Part shown: positions 10,491-23,317 of the stretch, one piece after another
Position numbering within the stretch: the first letter of the stretch is position 1
How the letters are laid out: each line of letters opens with the position of its first letter
Assembly (NCBI RefSeq): GCF_020541305.1
Contig: NZ_CP047396.1
Span: 186,001-250,000, forward strand
From: Candidatus Vallotiella adelgis
Lineage (GTDB): Bacteria; Pseudomonadota; Gammaproteobacteria; Burkholderiales; Burkholderiaceae
DNA: 64,000 bases
Direction of reading: 5' to 3'
The notes under the pieces: model-generated
Seen by the model: only the letters and a program-made list of their open reading frames with translations
The model's database searches: none
What the model was told of the DNA's origin: nothing
Translations under genes and position numbers: made by a program

Positions 10491-12085
10491 TCAAGACCTT
10501 GGTTGGCAAGAAATTCGTCGTAGCGGCCGCTAAAGTCTACGATTATGCTATCCATATGGACTTCGATAACTCGGTTCGCTAGGCCATTCACAAATTCTCG
10601 GTCATGCGACACAAAAACTAAAGTGCCTTCATATTTCTCTAGCGCGATCTGTAGCGACTCGATCGATTCCATATCCATGTGATTAGTGGGCTCATCCATT
10701 AGCAACACGTTGTGCCGTCCAAGCATCAGCTTGCCCCATAATAGACGCGCCTTTTCACCTCCAGAGAGCACTTTAACCGACTTGTGAACCTCGTCGCTAG
10801 AAAATAGCAAACGCCCGAGCGTGCCGCGAACTATAGTTTCGTTATCTCCATCCCGGCGAAATTGATTAATCCAATCTGTCAACGATACCTCATCTGGAAA
10901 AACCTCGGATGTATCTTGCGGCATGTAACCAATATTCGCGTTCTCGGCCCACTTTATTTGCCCATGATCTAGAGCTAAGTTACCAAATAATGAACGCAGC
11001 AATGTAGTCTTGCCGGCACCATTCGCACCAACGATGGCAATTTTCTCGCCTGGCCGAATGCATAGGTTTAAGTTTTGGAAGATTGTTCTCTCATATTTCT
11101 TAGTAATCTGCTCAGTACTCACCGCAATGTTGTATAGCTTTTTATCAAACTCGAAGCGAATGAATGGATGTTGTCGTGACGAAGGTTTGAGTTCCTCTAT
11201 CTTGATCTTGATCTTGTCGATCTGTCTTAGTCGACTTGTTGCCTGACGCGCCTTGGACTTATTAGCGGAGAAACGACGCACGAAATCATGTAAGTCTATA
11301 ATACGATCCTTGGCCTTCGAATTTGCGGCGGCTTGCCGCGCTCGCGCTTGGGCTGCCGCAAGCATATAATCGTCATAGTTTCCCGGATAGATCTTCAGTG
11401 TGCCATAGTCCATGTCTGCCATATGCGTGCACACCTGATTAAGGAAGTGCCGATCGTGCGAGATGATAATCATCGTTGAATCTCGATCATTTAGGATGTT
11501 TTCAAGCCAGCGGATCGAATGGATGTCTAGATTATTTGTTGGCTCGTCTAGTAATAGAACGTCTGGGTTAGAGAACAACGCTTGAGCCAACAGAACGCGC
11601 AGCTTCCACCCAGGCGCGATGTTACTCATCGGTCCATGATGGTCTTCAATCGCAATACCGATGCCAATTAATAACTCACCAGCACGCGCCTCGGCCGTGT
11701 AGCCGTCATATTCAGCAAACTTTGCTTCTAACTCTGCTGCGCGCATATAGTTGTCATCAGTGGCCTCTGGATTCGCGTAGATCGCGTCACGCTCACTCAT
11801 GGCCTGCCACATCTCGACGTGGCCCATCATGACTACGTCGAGTACCCGCATATTCTCATAAGAAAACTGATCTTGATTCAGCTTACCCAAACGTATACTC
11901 AAATCAAGAACAACCGTACCGGAACTGGGCTCCAGGTCATTCCCGAGGATCTTCATAAATGTCGACTTTCCGCAGCCGTTGGCGCCGATTAGCCCATAGC
12001 GGTTGCCCTCGCCGAACTTAACAGAGATATTTTCGAACAAGGGTCTAGGCCCAAATTGCATCGTAATGTTCGCAGTAGACAGCAC
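10487..12085 (-). CDS. ybiT: ABC-F ATPase, YbiT-type
   Basis: 532 residues with two ABC cassettes and no membrane segment, as in ribosome-associated ABC-F translation factors. First Walker [10 protein letters not shown] (about 34-42), first signature [26 protein letters not shown]; then the charged linker [14 protein letters not shown]; second [18 protein letters not shown] and [11 protein letters not shown]. The APGWKLR form of the first signature and the linker match E. coli YbiT rather than EttA or Uup (family knowledge). It leads a two-gene unit with the asparaginase. Complete and apparently functional. Confidence 0.9.
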   Translation of the reverse strand: MLSTANITMQFGPRPLFENISVKFGEGNRYGLIGANGCGKSTFMKILGNDLEPSSGTVVLDLSIRLGKLNQDQFSYENMRVLDVVMMGHVEMWQAMSERDAIYANPEATDDNYMRAAELEAKFAEYDGYTAEARAGELLIGIGIAIEDHHGPMSNIAPGWKLRVLLAQALFSNPDVLLLDEPTNNLDIHSIRWLENILNDRDSTMIIISHDRHFLNQVCTHMADMDYGTLKIYPGNYDDYMLAAAQARARQAAANSKAKDRIIDLHDFVRRFSANKSKARQATSRLRQIDKIKIKIEELKPSSRQHPFIRFEFDKKLYNIAVSTEQITKKYERTIFQNLNLCIRPGEKIAIVGANGAGKTTLLRSLFGNLALDHGQIKWAENANIGYMPQDTSEVFPDEVSLTDWINQFRRDGDNETIVRGTLGRLLFSSDEVHKSVKVLSGGEKARLLWGKLMLGRHNVLLMDEPTNHMDMESIESLQIALEKYEGTLVFVSHDREFVNGLANRVIEVHMDSIIVDFSGRYDEFLANQGLE

Positions 12086-12488
12086 AAAAATGTCCTCGTG
12101 GCAAGATTCGGGAGAAATGCATTATTTTACCATCCTAGAGCCTACGACAGGGATCAGATAAGCCTTGCGCTGCCCGCGTCGTAGCTTAGCGCTAATCTAT
12201 ATCTGAAAATGTTGAGTACAGCCCGATCAATACAGTTTATCTACTCTACATTAATAAGCAGCGTTACCTGGTCTAGTTAGCTAGGTCACGAGTGAGTGGT
12301 ACGCACACCGCATATAACACGTCTTTTCGAAAGCTGAGAGATGATAGTTGTCGTGGTATATAATTATGGGCTCGGAGAGCTTGATACTAATGTCGACCAA
12401 CTGGTTAATCGAAAAAAAACACCGTCAATAGTCGAAACGAATAGCAAACAATCTATTTTTCCTTTGAGAGCTACTAGTTACCAATATT

Positions 12489-12519
12489 TTTTCAGACTGA
12501 CTGATAGTCAGTCTGAAAA
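12489..12519. terminator. Perfect hairpin flanked by T and A runs
   Basis: TTTTCAGACTGACT, a GAT loop, then the exact reverse complement: 14-base arms without mismatch. The A run on one side and T run on the other give it the form of a bidirectional intrinsic terminator. No intact gene ends nearby, so it may be left from a lost gene. Confidence 0.55.
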
Positions 12520-13385
12520 TTAGCACGAGTTCTGATGAACCCTACTGGTTAACATAAATATACTGGCTAGTGCTACACTGCAGATGACTAGTAAAAGCTA
12601 CGGCCAGCTATTGCACAGGTCTGTTGTAATATCGGCTATATCGTGCCTAGTTAGTGACGAGTACGTCTATGCACTGCTGCAATAGCCGCACTCAGTGCAG
12701 TAAGAATATTCCCCCAGTATTGAACTCTTTCCGAGAATAATAAGCACTTATACAATAAGTGGCGACGCAGGTGAAAATAGGGCGCAACACGCTCAAAGAT
12801 AAGAGTCATATGCCTAACTACAAGCTTGTGCGATGTATGCCTTATAGCTTATTAGCTAGAGCTATAAATCAAATGAATTTATTCCGATATTCAACAGAAA
12901 AACGATTAAAAAAGAGGTCTCCGAAATAATTGTGTACATTTTGTTCCAACGTAGCCCATAGTAAGAACATTATCGTAATAACTAGACATTTAACGAATTA
13001 TACTCATTCGCCACACCGCAGCCTAATGACTACAACAACAGCCTAATTAGAACCGAAAATCGGCCTAGCTAAAGCTAAAAAATATAAAATCAAAACCTTA
13101 TTAACATTTGTCGAATCGTACGGAGATAGCGACGATCAAGCCATTCGTATACGGAAATTGCCTACGACACTACCCGCTATAGCGCTGTTAGTGCGCTGTT
13201 TAGATAAACTAGTTCTCACATATGTATGTGTTATGCAGGAGACTGGGAGTAGAGCGCAATATAGATTCTATAGTACGCTAAGAAGCGGGTACGCGCTCCA
13301 TGCGGTTATCTATCTCTTACCACTAGTGATGTGCATTTACCTGACATTCCCAAATATTTGTGTAGTTACCGTGATGCATGTACGT

Positions 13386-13402
13386 CATCTGCAATGCAGA
13401 TG
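13386..13402. repeat. 17-base near-perfect palindrome
   Basis: CATCTGCA, one central A, then TGCAGATG. It sits at the head of a small cluster of pairing segments (GGTTAG/CTAACC and AGCATC-aaa-GATGCT up to 13,470), which could fold together. No RNA family recognised. Confidence 0.4.
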
Positions 13403-14598
13403 CTTTGACTAAGGCAGTGCTATGTTGGTTAGAGCAGCCTTACGTGCTAACCGATAGCATCAAAGATGCTGCATTAGTTTTTCAGGCTTCTCAATATCGG
13501 CACGCAGATTATCCTCTCGATCTAGGTCAATAACGCCGCGATGCAGTCACATATACGCATTGCCGGCATCGTAAGACTATGCGCACTGCCACAGTTCCAG
13601 CCAAGCAAAAATAGCTTGAGGTCCCCCAACGAATGCGTAGACTCGAGCGGCTCATGTGGCATGGGTTGAACGCTACATAGAAATAACCCCCCTCCTAGTA
13701 TGCGAGGCTCGCGCAATCATAACATGCTTGATGTAGCACCACTAAGGCCGCCGGGCAGCGCCTAGGCTAAGCAGCAATCACCGATGCACTTCGCTCATGC
13801 ACGTTGAGGTCGCGGCGCATCCACGCCTGCTTCATCGATCGATATAAATCGTAGTCTGCTGTAATTGTCGGACCTATGAGAACGTCGCTGCCGCCGGACT
13901 TGTTTGGTTAAGGCTTGCGCCGAGATGTCGACCCCATGTTCGCGTGGCTGGAACACGAGGCTTCTCGATTGGGAAAAGACGTTCAAATCGAAAAGAGTCC
14001 AGAAGACTGTAGCAATGCATAACGCCCCTTCGATCGAGACAATACACTGTTAGACAGTTACACAGCTGTCATGTAATGGATTTGCATAACCATGGCTCAT
14101 GCTATGCATTTTCTCCATTAATTATGGAGGTTGTTTTGCCATAGCCGGCTGTATAACTATTATCTGTTTTAGTCCAGTAGCACTCTACAGGCTGGTAGAA
14201 GTTTCTTAACTAGTCGTAGATAGGGGTAAAGAGGAGGGGTGGGAGCCGAATATTGTCAACCTGAATCTCTGATAGACGCAGTTCCAGTGAGTTTAAGTGC
14301 TGCTATACTCTAAATAAGTTGGAAATATCTATATAGACTAACGAGTACTTTCAGAAGAAGCATATCGAGAGCGCAACCGAACAGCACAAGGCTGTTGCAG
14401 ATCGTTTATCTCTACATATTATTTTTTGATTACATTACCATAATTCTATGTTAATCATAGAACCGATTTTATCGCATGATGATCTTTTAAAATCAGAAGA
14501 TTTTAGACAGCACAGACATTTACGCACCCATCCAGCACGATATAGTCCTAACTATGTTAACCCGGCAAAATGCTGGGAAATCGATTCATTGATGAGAC

Positions 14599-15651
14599 TC
14601 ATGTAAACGCACTCTCATCCGTATCAGCTAGCTTAAGCGCAGACACTAATTGCGCTAGGTCTTGCGGTATCGTTGAACGCCAGGCTACCTGCATGTGAGT
14701 GGCTGGATGAACCAGCTCGAGCATCCGCGCATGCAGTGCCTGTCGCGCAAAGCCAGCCGGCAGTGCAGGTATTTTCTGCGCGTTGAGCCCACGGCTATAC
14801 AATAAGTCGCCAAGAAGCGGATGGCCTATGTGGGCTAGATGTACACGGATCTGATGTGTACGTCCGGTATCAAGATCACAGTGCAGTTTCGATATAGATT
14901 GCTGGGACCATACACCAGTGGCTACGGTCTTGAAGCGCGTACGCGCAGCCTTACCGGCACCCCCAGTGAGTACTGCCATGCGTGTACGCTCACGCGGATC
15001 ACGTCCGATCGGCGCATCGATACATCCGCTCAGCGGCGTGATACCCCAGGAAAGTGCGATGTAGTAACGCTTAACCGTACGCGCCTGCAACTGTCTCACC
15101 AAATTTGTTTGTGCGGCTAATGTACGCGCAACTACCATCACACCTGAGGTATCTTTGTCTAGACGGTGCACAATGCCCGCACGCGGCAGTTCAGCGGCAT
15201 GCGGATAGCGATGCAGTAAACCGTTGAGAAGCGTGCCACACCAATTACCTGCAGCTGGGTGCACGACTAGTCCAGCCGGCTTGTCTATTACAAGCAGAGT
15301 ATCGTCTTCATAGACGATTGGCAATGGCACTGGTTCCGGAATACAAGCTGATACTTCCGGCAATTGATCCGGTACAAGCCGCACAGTCGAACCAGATAGT
15401 ACGGGCTGGCGCAGCCGCGCCGGAGCGCCATCTAGCGTTACGCGCCCTGCATCAATCCACATCTGTAGGCGGCTACGCGAAAAGTCGGGGAATAGTCGAG
15501 CAAGAGCCTTATCCAGCCGCTCGCCTGCCAACGACGGGGGCACCCATGCTATCTGCTCATCTAAGCTGTTCTGGATTACGCTTGAGCTATAATCATAAGC
15601 ATTATTCTCGGCGCTAGGCCGGTGATTGAAACGCTTCATCCTAAACTTCAC
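14599..15651 (-). CDS. rluD: 23S rRNA pseudouridine synthase RluD
   Basis: Modifies helix 69 of 23S rRNA (pseudouridines 1911/1915/1917 in E. coli), needed for ribosome assembly. 350 residues: an S4 RNA-binding domain from about 43 to 90 ([10 protein letters not shown]...[13 protein letters not shown]), then the catalytic domain with HRLDKDTSG at 162-170, whose Asp is the nucleophile, and [10 protein letters not shown]. The N-terminal ~30 residues are variable and the true start may be a few codons later. It is divergent from bamD with only five bases between the two ATGs as called, the same pairing seen in Burkholderia. Confidence 0.93.
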   Translation of the reverse strand: MKFRMKRFNHRPSAENNAYDYSSSVIQNSLDEQIAWVPPSLAGERLDKALARLFPDFSRSRLQMWIDAGRVTLDGAPARLRQPVLSGSTVRLVPDQLPEVSACIPEPVPLPIVYEDDTLLVIDKPAGLVVHPAAGNWCGTLLNGLLHRYPHAAELPRAGIVHRLDKDTSGVMVVARTLAAQTNLVRQLQARTVKRYYIALSWGITPLSGCIDAPIGRDPRERTRMAVLTGGAGKAARTRFKTVATGVWSQQSISKLHCDLDTGRTHQIRVHLAHIGHPLLGDLLYSRGLNAQKIPALPAGFARQALHARMLELVHPATHMQVAWRSTIPQDLAQLVSALKLADTDESAFT

Positions 15652-15656
15652 TGAAA

Positions 15657-16457
15657 ATGCGGGTGCTAAATAAACTAAGGATCGCTGCTATAACCATCGC
15701 AGCGACGATCATCGCCGGTTGCCACGGCTTTCCTAAGAAATTAGATGAAACAGCAGTTTGGACCAACGAAACATTATACGCGGAGGCCCAAAACGCTTTT
15801 ACTACTGGTAACTGGAGAAAGTGTTCAGAGTACTTCGAATTGCTGCAGGGGCGCGATTCGTTCGGTCATTGCGCGCAACAAGCGCAAATTAACGTTGCGT
15901 ATTGCGAATGGAAAGACAATAAAATAGCGTCAGCAAAACAAGTAATCAATCGATTTATTCAATTACATCCGGACCATCCGGACATCGCGTATGCGTACTA
16001 CTTAAAAGGTCTCATGAGTTTTAACGCAAACTTAGATCTGTTCAGCCGGCTCACCGGTCAAGATATAACCGAACTCGACCCACAGGCGTTGCGTGACTCC
16101 CACAATGCTTTTCGAGTTATCGTCGAGCAGCACCCAAGCAGTAAGTACGCGCCGGACGCTGCACAGCGCATGCGTTATATTGTCAACGCACTAGCCTCGC
16201 ATGAGGCACACACTGCCGACTACTACTATCGTCGTGGTGCGTACATTGCTGCAATCAACCGAGCGAAAATAGTTCTTCAAGAATATAAAAATTCTCCGGC
16301 TACCGAGGATGCGTTGCATCTGATGATATTGTCGTATCATGCATTAAATCTACCGCAGCTTGCCAATGATGCCCAGCGAATTCTCACATCAACTTTTCCG
16401 AATAGCCTATACGTGACTGATCATTCTTATGCTCTGCGCAAAGATGAAAATCTATAG
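15657..16457 (+). CDS. bamD: Outer membrane assembly lipoprotein BamD
   Basis: 266-residue lipoprotein of the beta-barrel assembly machine and its essential partner of BamA. An N-terminal hydrophobic segment (about 7-20) ends in a lipobox IIAGC with Cys at 22. The rest is TPR-like helical repeats, with the family stretch [16 protein letters not shown] and [12 protein letters not shown]. Full length. BamB is missing from its usual place beside der in this window, so the complex is probably slimmed. Confidence 0.93.
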   Translation: MRVLNKLRIAAITIAATIIAGCHGFPKKLDETAVWTNETLYAEAQNAFTTGNWRKCSEYFELLQGRDSFGHCAQQAQINVAYCEWKDNKIASAKQVINRFIQLHPDHPDIAYAYYLKGLMSFNANLDLFSRLTGQDITELDPQALRDSHNAFRVIVEQHPSSKYAPDAAQRMRYIVNALASHEAHTADYYYRRGAYIAAINRAKIVLQEYKNSPATEDALHLMILSYHALNLPQLANDAQRILTSTFPNSLYVTDHSYALRKDENL

Positions 16458-17043
16458 TATTAATTCTGATGAACCAGAGTCAAATTACACATACTGATTG
16501 TGATGCTAGGCGGGGGGTTATACTAGCCCTATCATAGTATTTCTAGGGAGTTTCGATGGAATAGTAGGCTGATGTTGATAAATACACCACCCACTTACCG
16601 TACGGATTGTCGATCAAGTGTAATAGGATTTATCTAGCAGAAGAAATAGCAGATTTGACGGAAACAGAATGGTTTGGCTATTCAGTGTAGTGAGCCCTGC
16701 TTAACCGGAAAGAGATACAACTATTTCCGAACAAAGGCTACATCGTGCAACCGGTTGGAAATTTGGTTGATCCTCTTATAGTGCTATATATACCAGCTCG
16801 CGAGATTCGAGGGGTGCTGCAAAATACTAACCCAACATTGCGCTCAGCTCTACGTTGCGTTAATTATCACAAAATTTTAATGCACTTTTAAAATTTTGGG
16901 TTTATATAAAAATCTTGCCGAGCTGTGTGCTGTCTTTTCTGCTAAAATTTCTATCATCTTCTTACTTGCACATAACCCTGTACGCACATCTTCCCCTCTA
17001 CTGTTCCTGATTAGACTTACGTTCAGGACAATTTGCTTTTACC
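16458..17043. other. Non-coding spacer downstream of bamD
   Basis: 586 bases with no supported gene. In free-living Burkholderia I would not expect this much empty DNA after bamD; no remnant could be recognised by eye. Confidence 0.5.
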
Positions 17044-17721
17044 TTATTCGCTACTAGCGCGCCGTGCGTTGTAGCACTTCTCGCTGTAGTAAAACTTGCT
17101 CGGTACGTGTTTCCGTGCATGCATAGCCCGACGCTCGTCGTCCAATGCTATTTGGTCGGTGCGAATCTGCATCTTGTTGTCGATCATGCGATCGCGCGCT
17201 TTCTGCAAACAATAGTTGATTAGAATGGTGTTATAGCAATTATGTTGTGCGACAGCATATTCGTATTTATTTAGCTCAGTGCGACGATTGAGCTGTGCTT
17301 GTCGGTCACTGAATCCTGTACTTTGTGCTCGTAGATCGGGGTCCTTCCTATCTACGATATGCTCTTCTAGACTGCTAGAAATTGCTGTGTATACACTGGC
17401 GCTATTGTTATTTAGCGCAATCGATACTAGAGGTTCGTATGGCATGATAGTCGGCATAGCCGATATCTCCGAATTAACTACCGTCATCTTAGAAATTCTA
17501 TAGCCTGCATGAAACATGGTCAGCGTACTAGGATGTAAATGCAATGACATAGCCAGCACATTACTAACCATACACGCAAGAAGCAATCTGGCCATTGGCC
17601 GGATGTAATCGTGTCTTGCGGTCAGGGCTACTGCTGCTCCATGAAGATTCTGTCGTACTACATCTGCTTGGCGTAATTGATTCTTGAACATGCTGGCATG
17701 GTAAAAAATGCAAACAGGCAT
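17044..17721 (-). CDS. Conserved hypothetical exported protein (Burkholderiales type)
   Basis: 225 residues as read from the first ATG; an internal Met at about residue 44 begins a hydrophobic stretch (MARLLLACMVSNVLAMSLHL) that looks like a signal peptide, so the true product may be about 180 residues. The second half is a charged helical region with two Cys in a CYNTILINYCLQKAR pattern followed by EIR/QIALDDERR-like sequence. I recall similar Cys-plus-coiled-coil proteins in Burkholderia genomes, without known function. Codon use is ordinary, and survival of the frame amid decay suggests it is still in use. Function not assigned. Confidence 0.6.
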   Translation of the reverse strand: MPVCIFYHASMFKNQLRQADVVRQNLHGAAVALTARHDYIRPMARLLLACMVSNVLAMSLHLHPSTLTMFHAGYRISKMTVVNSEISAMPTIMPYEPLVSIALNNNSASVYTAISSSLEEHIVDRKDPDLRAQSTGFSDRQAQLNRRTELNKYEYAVAQHNCYNTILINYCLQKARDRMIDNKMQIRTDQIALDDERRAMHARKHVPSKFYYSEKCYNARRASSE

Positions 17722-18091
17722 TCATATATATGAAAACTTTAGCATCATGCTTTTATATTACAACCGCTCTATATTATTCTTTAAGAGAATGTTCGGGTCA
17801 GATAAGTATAAGCTCTTTATATAACAGATGGAATGACGCTAAAAATCATACAGATTATTTTTACCGCGTTCAATATTGAACTGCAACAATTTACAACAGG
17901 TATTCTAAGTATAAATTTCTGCGGTTAACGAGGTTATAGCTAAAGTAAAGGGGGAGTTATACGTATTAAATGACAATACAGAGATATTGTGTCAATATAG
18001 TCTGATTAGACTTATAGATTGCGCTATATGCACTTGCTTCATATAGTCTAAGTTTATTGTATTTATAATAAAAATTGGAATTCCGGTGTCA
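17722..18091. other. Non-coding spacer downstream of purA
   Basis: 370 AT-leaning bases with no supported gene. It should hold the end of the purA transcript; I see no clear intrinsic terminator. Confidence 0.5.
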
Positions 18092-19534
<1,443 letters not shown>

Positions 19535-20683
19535 TCAGCACAGCTCAACTATCCAGGAATCCCCGCGCTGCACTAGTACACGGTCGCATGCGAATTCATC
19601 TAGCGTATGCTCGTGGCCAGGCAACGCCTGAATTACTGTCTCACCGTTATCGCGTAAGTCTGCCACGGTGGCTCGCAATGCAGCGTCGTGATTCCACGGA
19701 GCTAAAATGGCGCTGGACCTTGCTTGCCGCGGCGAAATTCGTGCCACTTCACGCAAGTCTAAAGAAAAGCCAGTTGCCGCTCTCGCGCGTCCGTATGCGA
19801 GGCCTACATGATCATAGCGTCCGCCGCGTGCCACGGCGTTTGGCACTCCATCAACATACGCGCAAAACATTATACCGCTGTGATAAGCGTAGCCGCGTAA
19901 ATCAGCTAAGTCGATTGTTATATGAGCATTATCGATCTGTGCGGCAAGAAATGCCAGCTCATTAAGCGCGTGAGTAAGTACTGGCCATGCAGGAAGTCGC
20001 GCGCGTGCTTCACTAATCACTGATGCATCTCCGTACAGCATTGGTAATGCGAGCAGCGCATCACGCACTGGCTTCGCTAAGTTATGCGTAAGCTCATTGA
20101 GTCGGGGTACATCCTTACTGGCTAAGGCTGCATATAGCAAAGGACCTAGCTCAACCGCGCGTTCGTCAGCACCCAGAATCGCGGCTAGTACGCCCGCATG
20201 ACACAAGTCTAGTCGCACTAATCCAAGACCAGCAAGTCGAAGGCTGTCTAGCATTAGTTGCTGGATCTCTACATCGGCTTCTAAGCCCGCATGGCCATAT
20301 ATTTCAGCTCCGATTTGGATCTGATCGCGGGTTGCATGTAATCCGCGGGGGCGCGTATGTAACACATGTCCTGCATAGCATAAACGCGTTACGCCCTGTC
20401 GATTCAGCAAATGTGCATCGATACGGGACACCTGCGGTGTTATATCTGCACGTAGTCCCAGTGTATGGCCGGACAACTGATCAACTAGTTGGAACGTTCG
20501 TAATGCTAAGTCACTACCACTTCCTGTCAGCAATGACTTAAGGTATTCCAGCAGCGGCGGCATAACCATCTCGTAGCCATACGAACGGAAACGGTCAAGC
20601 AGCACGCGACGTAACTCCTCGAGTTTACGTGCTCCAGATGGCAACACATCAGCGATATTTTCAGGCAATAACCAGGTCGGCAT
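19535..20683 (-). CDS. hisZ: ATP phosphoribosyltransferase regulatory subunit HisZ
   Basis: A 382-residue histidyl-tRNA synthetase paralogue that does not charge tRNA but activates the short-form HisG at the first step of histidine synthesis. It begins with [20 protein letters not shown] and keeps the class II-like core ([17 protein letters not shown]), but has no anticodon-binding domain and is distinct from the true hisS at 27.4 kb. Its place between purA and hflC is the Burkholderia order. Its retention implies the histidine pathway is kept, though hisG itself is outside the window. Confidence 0.93.
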   Translation of the reverse strand: MPTWLLPENIADVLPSGARKLEELRRVLLDRFRSYGYEMVMPPLLEYLKSLLTGSGSDLALRTFQLVDQLSGHTLGLRADITPQVSRIDAHLLNRQGVTRLCYAGHVLHTRPRGLHATRDQIQIGAEIYGHAGLEADVEIQQLMLDSLRLAGLGLVRLDLCHAGVLAAILGADERAVELGPLLYAALASKDVPRLNELTHNLAKPVRDALLALPMLYGDASVISEARARLPAWPVLTHALNELAFLAAQIDNAHITIDLADLRGYAYHSGIMFCAYVDGVPNAVARGGRYDHVGLAYGRARAATGFSLDLREVARISPRQARSSAILAPWNHDAALRATVADLRDNGETVIQALPGHEHTLDEFACDRVLVQRGDSWIVELC

Positions 20684-20897
20684 CAGCTTAAATCCAGTAG
20701 CGCGGCGCGATTAGGCTGCCAGCATCAGCAGAAGTAACCCAAAATTAATTGCGATTAGCTTGCCTTCAATAATAAAACGTATACAGCTACAGTAAAGTCA
20801 ACTTAAACAAGACAGTCTTTTGGATAAACAACACGCACAATGGTAAGAAAATTTTTTATGAGCAATATATTCAATGTCGGCGAAGCGAGTTATCTTT

Positions 20898-21797
20898 TTA
20901 GTGCCCGCGATTCAGCACAGTAGGAGTAGCTAAACCGGCGGGATTCTGCATGAAGCGAAAAAACTCACTGTTCGAATCTGAAACCATTATATCTCCGTTA
21001 TTAATACTACTTCGATAAACCTCTAGACTTTGGTAAAATGCATAAAATTGAGGGTCACGGCTAAATGCATTCGCATAGATCGCTGCAGCTTGGGCATCTC
21101 CATCTCCTTTAATCTCTTGAGCCTGCTTATATGCAGCAGCGATCACTACTTCGCGCTGTTTGTCTGCGTCAGCACGAATATTCTCGGCTTCAGCGGAACC
21201 AGTCGAACGCTGCTCGTTAGCGACTTTCTGCCGCTCTGCTTTCATTCTCTGATAGACAGATTCACTGACGTTCTCGAGAAAATCGACGCGCCGCAGCCTG
21301 ACGTCGACGATCTCAATACCTAGGTTTGATGCATCGCGCTCAACCTTCTTTCGTACCGCTTGCATCACAACCTCGCGCTCATTAGAGACTACTTCCGAAA
21401 CAGTTCGTTTTGTGAACTCTTCATTTAATGCCGCGCAGATAACTTGAGTCAATCGACTTTGCGCGAGTGACGCTTCGCCGCGAAAACTAATATAGAATTT
21501 ACGTGGCTCGATAATGCGCCATTTAACAAACAAGTCAACCATCAGATTTTTCTTTTCCGCAGTGATGTAGCGGCCCGCTTCCGGATTATCGATTGTCTGA
21601 ATTCGCTTATCTATATAGATAACATTCTGGAATGGCGGCGGTATCTTGAGATGTAATCCGGGCGCTGAAATGATGTTTTTAACTTCGCCAAACGAGAACA
21701 CAATGGCATACTGCCGCTGATCTACGACAAAAACCATCGAAGTTCCGATACACAATAATATAAGTATAGAAATGAAAAGGGTAATCATTTTATTCAT
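20898..21797 (-). CDS. hflC: FtsH protease modulator HflC
   Basis: 299-residue SPFH/prohibitin-domain protein, N-terminal membrane anchor at about residues 5-27 with the bulk in the periplasm. With HflK it forms the cage around the FtsH membrane protease and limits its access to substrates. Seen: VVDQRQYAIVFSFGEV at the start of the SPFH domain and RMKAERQKVANEQRSTGS in the coiled-coil part. It starts 11 bases after hflK ends. Complete. Confidence 0.95.
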   Translation of the reverse strand: MNKMITLFISILILLCIGTSMVFVVDQRQYAIVFSFGEVKNIISAPGLHLKIPPPFQNVIYIDKRIQTIDNPEAGRYITAEKKNLMVDLFVKWRIIEPRKFYISFRGEASLAQSRLTQVICAALNEEFTKRTVSEVVSNEREVVMQAVRKKVERDASNLGIEIVDVRLRRVDFLENVSESVYQRMKAERQKVANEQRSTGSAEAENIRADADKQREVVIAAAYKQAQEIKGDGDAQAAAIYANAFSRDPQFYAFYQSLEVYRSSINNGDIMVSDSNSEFFRFMQNPAGLATPTVLNRGH

Positions 21798-21808
21798 GAT
21801 ATAACCCT

Positions 21809-23158
21809 TTATTGATCGTAGTTGCGGCTGCGACTGCGGAACAACAAGTCACGTGACCGGCTCAAATCGTCGCCTACGAACACGCTCGGCATCGTTTGAG
21901 CTGGTACAGCTAGTCCACTAGACGAACTGCCAACTAGCGATACTCCCTCCTGTAAACTATTATCTGAAGTGCTCTGACTTATGCTAGTTTGTGGGCAGGC
22001 GTGATGTTGCGACATTATTTTGTCTAGCGGTAGGTATATAATATGGCTGCCGGTTTTGCTATCTACGATCACCTTCGTGATGTTCGAGTAGATTTGTTGC
22101 ATCGTATCGAGATACATCCGTTCGCGTGTGACAGCTGGCGCTTTAATGTACTCAGCTTGTACGCTTTTAAAGCGTTCGGCATCCCCCTCGGCTTTAGCTA
22201 TAGTGCGCGCGCGATAGCCGTGCGCATCAGCCACCATCCGCGCAGTCGTTCCCTGCGCGAGCGGCACAACATTGTTAGCATATGCCAGCGCTTCGCTTTT
22301 TGAACGCTCGCGATCCTGTCCGGCTTTTACTGCGTCATCGAACGCGGATTGCACCTGCTGTGGTGGTTGCACATTTTGCATTGTTACACTGCTTACGATA
22401 ATGCCTGTCTTATACTGATCTAGAATTCCCTGAATCTGTTGCAACAATTGCAGCCCAATCTGCTCGCGTCCCTCATATAGGACGTAGTCCATAGTATTTT
22501 TACCGACGATCTCGCGTACTGCAGTTTCAGCAGCTTGTGTCACGGTACTTTCTGCGTTAGCGTTGTTAAATAAGAATGCAGCCGGATCTTTTACGTGATA
22601 CTGGACCGCGAAACATACGTCAATAATATTCTCGTCTTTGGTTAGCATCGACATATCCTTCAGATTGGTTGAGTGGATCATATTATCGCGACCAATTTCG
22701 ATCGATCGTACCTGCGACATATTGACAATCTCATTACTCTGGAATGGATAGGGTAAACGCCATTGGATTCCTGAGCCGGTTGTATACTGATATTTTCCAA
22801 ACTGCAGAACAACACCGGCCTGCCCTTCTTGAACGATATATATACCATTGGCTAGGTAAATTGCGACTAGCACGCTAATGACAATCCCCATGCCAAGATG
22901 TCTACCTCGGCTATTATTTACGTTTCCCGGGTCTAGGCTGCTGCCTCTACGACCTAATATTCGCTTGATCCGGCGATTAAAGTCATGCCATATCTTATCT
23001 AGATCCGGTAGACTCTGACTATCTTTTCGGCTATTTCGTCGATCCTGCGGTTGCCGCGCGGAATCGTTGCTTTCTTGATTTCTACCCCAGCGCGGATCAT
23101 TGATTGAAAATAAGATACGCGTATACTGCCACATACTTCGGATGTTCTTGTTATTCAC
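21809..23158 (-). CDS. hflK: FtsH protease modulator HflK
   Basis: 449-residue partner of HflC. A glycine-poor cytosolic head with Arg-rich stretches precedes the membrane segment at about 91-112 (GMGIVISVLVAIYLANGIYI). The SPFH domain follows (VQEGQAGVVLQFGKYQYTT), then a coiled-coil with GDAERFKSVQAEYIKAPAVT. The C-terminal ~70 residues are Ser-rich and low in complexity, a variable region in the family. In an operon with hflC and downstream of hflX. Confidence 0.95.
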   Translation of the reverse strand: MNNKNIRSMWQYTRILFSINDPRWGRNQESNDSARQPQDRRNSRKDSQSLPDLDKIWHDFNRRIKRILGRRGSSLDPGNVNNSRGRHLGMGIVISVLVAIYLANGIYIVQEGQAGVVLQFGKYQYTTGSGIQWRLPYPFQSNEIVNMSQVRSIEIGRDNMIHSTNLKDMSMLTKDENIIDVCFAVQYHVKDPAAFLFNNANAESTVTQAAETAVREIVGKNTMDYVLYEGREQIGLQLLQQIQGILDQYKTGIIVSSVTMQNVQPPQQVQSAFDDAVKAGQDRERSKSEALAYANNVVPLAQGTTARMVADAHGYRARTIAKAEGDAERFKSVQAEYIKAPAVTRERMYLDTMQQIYSNITKVIVDSKTGSHIIYLPLDKIMSQHHACPQTSISQSTSDNSLQEGVSLVGSSSSGLAVPAQTMPSVFVGDDLSRSRDLLFRSRSRNYDQ

Positions 23159-23317
23159 TATGTTACAGCCGGTTATTGAGGAATACAGCTATTAAATATG
23201 CTGCTGTGCAACACTGCGACTCCCTCGACTCGCACTTTTTACCAAATACATTGACGCCGGCCATTACCTAGCCTTATCTGGGTTTAAATTATCAGTATCG
23301 CGGTGCAGATTGTATCG

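Larger units (their letters stand above)
12086..14598. other. 2.5-kb decayed interval
   Basis: No intact gene. Most of it is AT-leaning spacer, but about 13,500-14,030 is visibly richer in GC and contains coding-like stretches: on the plus strand 13,927-14,025 reads about 31 codons ending ...DVQIEKSPEDCSNA, and on the minus strand the same stretch has broken frames. I could not assign a family. It also holds a terminator-like hairpin at 12,489-12,519 and several small palindromes between 13,386 and 13,470. Best read as the remains of one or more dead genes. Confidence 0.5.
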
